A stretch of 64,000 bases of DNA from Chishuiella changwenlii (GTDB taxonomy: Bacteria > Bacteroidota > Bacteroidia > Flavobacteriales > Weeksellaceae), in the NCBI RefSeq assembly GCF_900142565.1, contig NZ_FRBH01000008.1, positions 62,001 through 126,000 on the forward strand, in the 5' to 3' direction. Shown in pieces: positions 61,465 to 64,000 of the stretch; the first letter of the stretch is position 1; each line of letters opens with the position of its first letter. Under the pieces are notes generated by a model. That model saw nothing but the letters and a program-made list of their open reading frames with translations. It was not told the origin of the DNA and ran no database searches. Made by a program: the position numbers and the translations under genes.

Positions 61465-62706
61465 TTAAGCATCTAATTCTCCAGCAATCAAATTCAGACT
61501 ACTCATTGTAATAATGGCATCTGAAATCATTGATCCTTCGATTAATTCTGGATATGCTTGATAATAAATGAAACAAGGTCTACGGAAATGTAAACGATAA
61601 GGTGAACGTCCACCATCAGAAATAAAATAATAACCTAATTCACCGTTTGCAGCTTCAATAGAATTATAAATTTCTCCTTTTGGCATCTCTACTTCTCCCA
61701 TGATAATTTTGAAATGATAGATTAACGCTTCCATTTTTGTGTAAACGTCTTTTTTAAGAGGCAAATAAAAATCTGGTGCATCTGCATGATGTAATTTTGC
61801 TTCTTCTCCTTCTAATGCATCAATTTTATCAATTGCTTGTTGTATAATGCTTAAACTCTGCCACATTTCTTGTCCTCTAACTAAGAATCTATCATAGCAA
61901 TCTCCTGTTGTACCAACTGGAATTTCAAAATCAAATTCTTCGTATCTAGAGTATGGCTTTGCTATACGAACATCGTAATCTACACCTGCTGCACGTAAAT
62001 TTGGTCCTGTAAAACCGTAATTTAATGCACGTTCAGCTGAAATTCCTCCAACTCCTTGTGTACGATCCATAAAGATTCTATTTCTTAAAAATAAGTTTTC
62101 AAACTCTGTTAAGACATCTGGAAACTCTTTTAAGAAAAGATTAATTTTAGTCCATGCAGTTTCAGAGAAATCTCTTTCGAAACCTCCAATTCTACCAATA
62201 TTTGTTGTTAAACGAGAACCACAGATTTCTTCGTAAATTTCATAAATTAATTCACGATACTTCATCATGTAAAGGAATCCTGTAAATGCTCCTGTATCTA
62301 CTCCAACAATAGAGTTACATACAATATGGTCTGCAATACGAGCTAATTCCATAATAATTACACGTAAATAAGAAACTCGTTTTGGAATTTCAATTCCTAC
62401 AAATTTCTCTACCGTCATGTGCCAACCTAAATTATTTAATGGAGCCGAACAATAATTTAATCGGTCTGTTAAAGGTGTTATTTGGTACAGCGGTCTACGT
62501 TCTGCAATTTTTTCAAAAGCACGATGTATATACCCAACTGTAGATACCGCAGATTTGATGATTTCACCATCAATCTCTAATATATTTTGAAATACCCCAT
62601 GTGTTGCAGGATGCGTTGGTCCTAAGTTTAAGGTAATCGTGCTTTTTTCTAATGAACCATCAGGAAGTTCTACGTGTTTTGATTTTTTCGTTTTCTCTTT
62701 TCCCAT
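61465..62706 (-). CDS. nuoD: NADH-quinone oxidoreductase subunit D
   Basis: 413 residues; forms the quinone-binding pocket with NuoB. LNLGPTHPATHGVFQ (about 26-40, His of the quinone site), TPLTDRLNYCSAPLNNLGW, GIEIPKRVSYLRVIIMELAR and SPYRLHFRRPCF are standard. It is separate from nuoC, not fused as in enterobacteria. Confidence 0.96.
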   Translation of the reverse strand: MGKEKTKKSKHVELPDGSLEKSTITLNLGPTHPATHGVFQNILEIDGEIIKSAVSTVGYIHRAFEKIAERRPLYQITPLTDRLNYCSAPLNNLGWHMTVEKFVGIEIPKRVSYLRVIIMELARIADHIVCNSIVGVDTGAFTGFLYMMKYRELIYEIYEEICGSRLTTNIGRIGGFERDFSETAWTKINLFLKEFPDVLTEFENLFLRNRIFMDRTQGVGGISAERALNYGFTGPNLRAAGVDYDVRIAKPYSRYEEFDFEIPVGTTGDCYDRFLVRGQEMWQSLSIIQQAIDKIDALEGEEAKLHHADAPDFYLPLKKDVYTKMEALIYHFKIIMGEVEMPKGEIYNSIEAANGELGYYFISDGGRSPYRLHFRRPCFIYYQAYPELIEGSMISDAIITMSSLNLIAGELDA

Positions 62707-62708
62707 GG

Positions 62709-63248
62709 TTAGTTTTCTTTAATGTTTAAATTTCCGAAGTTAAAGTTTCCTCCTCTTCCAAACATTTCATCGTCTTTATCTTTACGCGTTTGATCCTCTA
62801 AAGGAAACTCTTTACGAAGTGGGTGATAGTCCATTTCTGGTACATTCATCACTCGAATTAAATTTGGATGTCCAATAAAATTCACTCCGAAAAAGTCATA
62901 AGCTTCACGCTCTAGCCAGTTGGCTGTTTCGAAAAGTTTTGTTGCTGTAAATATTGATGGATTATCTATTGGTAAGCTAAAGTTTAAACGAAGCTCAACA
63001 TTTGTATACATATTATATACTAGATAAGTTACCACCATTTCTTCTCCTACTCTATCAGGATAATGAACGGCTGTTAAATCTTTCATGAATTTGAAAGATA
63101 ATTGCTCATCATCATATAAATATTGAAGAATTTTTAGATTAAAATCTTTATTTGCATAAATAGATAGTACACCAAAACTTTCTTCGTATCCAAAAATATT
63201 TTCTTGAAATTTCTGAACCAAACGGTCTTTTATAAATGAATTGTCCAT
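62709..63248 (-). CDS. nuoC: NADH-quinone oxidoreductase subunit C
   Basis: 179 residues, peripheral-arm structural subunit. The conserved block is ANWLEREAYDFFGVNFIGHPNLIRVM followed by HPLRKEFPL. The tail is Gly/Asn/Phe-rich (GRGGNFNFGNLN). It precedes nuoD by 2 nt. Confidence 0.95.
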   Translation of the reverse strand: MDNSFIKDRLVQKFQENIFGYEESFGVLSIYANKDFNLKILQYLYDDEQLSFKFMKDLTAVHYPDRVGEEMVVTYLVYNMYTNVELRLNFSLPIDNPSIFTATKLFETANWLEREAYDFFGVNFIGHPNLIRVMNVPEMDYHPLRKEFPLEDQTRKDKDDEMFGRGGNFNFGNLNIKEN

Positions 63249-63257
63249 TATTTCAAA

Positions 63258-63830
63258 TTATTTAATTCCATAACTAGCTAAAAGTTGTTGGTATTCATCA
63301 CTACTTCTACGACGAACACTTTCTGTTTCTACCAATTCTTGAATTCGCATTACACCATCAATAATTGCTTCTGGACGTGGAGGACAACCTGGTACATAAA
63401 CATCTACCGGTATAACCTCATCTATTCCTTGTAAAACAGAATATGTATCAAAAATACCTCCCGAACTTGCACAAGCTCCAACAGCAATTACCCAACGAGG
63501 CTCTGCCATTTGTATATAAACTTGTTTTAGTACTGGTGCCATTTTTTTAGAAATTGTTCCCATTACCATTAATAAATCACATTGACGTGGAGTAAATGCT
63601 AAACGCTCTGAACCAAATCTAGCCAAATCGTAAGTAGATCCCATTGTCGCCATGAATTCTATCCCGCAACAACTTGTTGCAAATGGCAATGGCCAAATAG
63701 AATTTTTACGCGCTAAACCTACAACTTTAGAAAGTTGCATAGCCATAAAACCCTCACCCTCGAAACCTCCAGGAGATTCTACAACCTTTACATTTGTATT
63801 ATGTGTTACTGGTCTTTTATTATGAATCAT
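63258..63830 (-). CDS. nuoB: NADH-quinone oxidoreductase subunit B
   Basis: 190 residues; holds the terminal cluster N2. Ligands are the vicinal cysteines in FATSCCGIEFM (about 49-59), GACASSGGIF (about 118) and VPGCPPRPEAIIDG (about 146). It gives electrons to quinone. nuoC starts 9 nt downstream. Confidence 0.96.
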   Translation of the reverse strand: MIHNKRPVTHNTNVKVVESPGGFEGEGFMAMQLSKVVGLARKNSIWPLPFATSCCGIEFMATMGSTYDLARFGSERLAFTPRQCDLLMVMGTISKKMAPVLKQVYIQMAEPRWVIAVGACASSGGIFDTYSVLQGIDEVIPVDVYVPGCPPRPEAIIDGVMRIQELVETESVRRRSSDEYQQLLASYGIK

Positions 63831-63856
63831 TGTGTAGTTTTTAAATATTTATTACT

Positions 63857-64000
63857 CTATTTTTCCCAATCTAGAGCTCCCTTTTTACGAACATATAAGT
63901 ACATCACAAAAAATAATCCGACAAACGTGACTACTGCTGTGAAGCCTTCCCAACCTAATTCTTTAAAATTTGCTGCATACGGATAGAAGAAGATAACTTC
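63857..64000 (-). CDS. nuoA: NADH-quinone oxidoreductase subunit A (partial)
   Basis: The C-terminal 47 residues, translated from the edge to a TAG at 63857-63859: EVIFFYPYAANFKELGW, a TM helix (FTAVVTFVGLFFVMYLYV) and RKKGALDWEK. The FxxPWA-like YPYAANF and the GALDWE tail are diagnostic of NuoA. The 5' end lies outside the window. It is followed by nuoB after about 26 nt. Confidence 0.93.
   Translation of the reverse strand, partial: EVIFFYPYAANFKELGWEGFTAVVTFVGLFFVMYLYVRKKGALDWEK

Noticed and set aside
1-64000. Insertion sequences, rRNA genes and riboswitches
   Set aside because: No transposase frame, rRNA segment or recognisable riboswitch core was found on either strand.

Overview
The window comes from an AT-rich Bacteroidota chromosome, most likely class Flavobacteriia (Flavobacteriaceae or Weeksellaceae; genus not fixed). 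The pointers are a SusC/SusD pair, POT peptide transporters beside a dipeptidyl peptidase IV, a class II HMG-CoA reductase, DUF4296/DUF4271-type proteins, a short NuoG, TAnnTTTG promoter elements and few Shine-Dalgarno sequences.

Layout. 1-5.6 kb: peptide uptake (two POT transporters, one cut by the window edge) and DPP IV. 5.8-7.6 kb: HMG-CoA reductase and a cysteine-cluster protein. 7.6-15.4 kb: a small glycan-use locus with a TPR/HTH membrane regulator, SusC, SusD and a GH30 lipoprotein. 15.4-18.6 kb: two small membrane proteins, then an ECF sigma factor / membrane protein / outer-membrane protein set. 18.7-27.5 kb: two GT-C-like membrane proteins, coaX, an M1 peptidase, an outer-membrane protein divergent from a LytS/LytTR two-component pair, and a small membrane protein.

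27.73-41.75 kb is a 14-kb integrative element in the 3' end of tRNA-Leu(CAA). A 31-bp direct repeat marks both ends, and paired CGGTTGTCA arm sites lie just inside each. It carries a tyrosine integrase, two excisionase-like proteins, a G2P-like replication initiator with a 16-bp inverted repeat at its 3' end, an AntA-type antirepressor, an XRE repressor with three operator-like sites, and cargo. The cargo is an AbiH gene with a two-TM partner, an unusual FtsK-gamma/HNH nuclease fusion with an S51 peptidase, and an arsenic operon. A long diverged non-coding direct repeat, rich in short degenerate units, flanks the nuclease/peptidase module. No capsid, tail or packaging genes are visible, so the element looks like a compact satellite or integrative mobilisable island.

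41.7-49.2 kb is chromosomal core: tRNA-Leu, an MBL hydrolase, a conserved unknown protein, a DUF4296 lipoprotein, a Dpm1-like glycosyltransferase, DUF4271, hemD, recJ and rsmI. 49.3-51.1 kb holds two tandem cassettes with shared flanks but different contents, one of them decayed. 51.3-64.0 kb is the nuo (complex I) operon on the minus strand from nuoN back to a partial nuoA.

The most unusual items are the FtsK-gamma/HNH fusion with its flanking repeats, the AbiH plus membrane-protein pair, and the tandem cassette pair beside nuoN.
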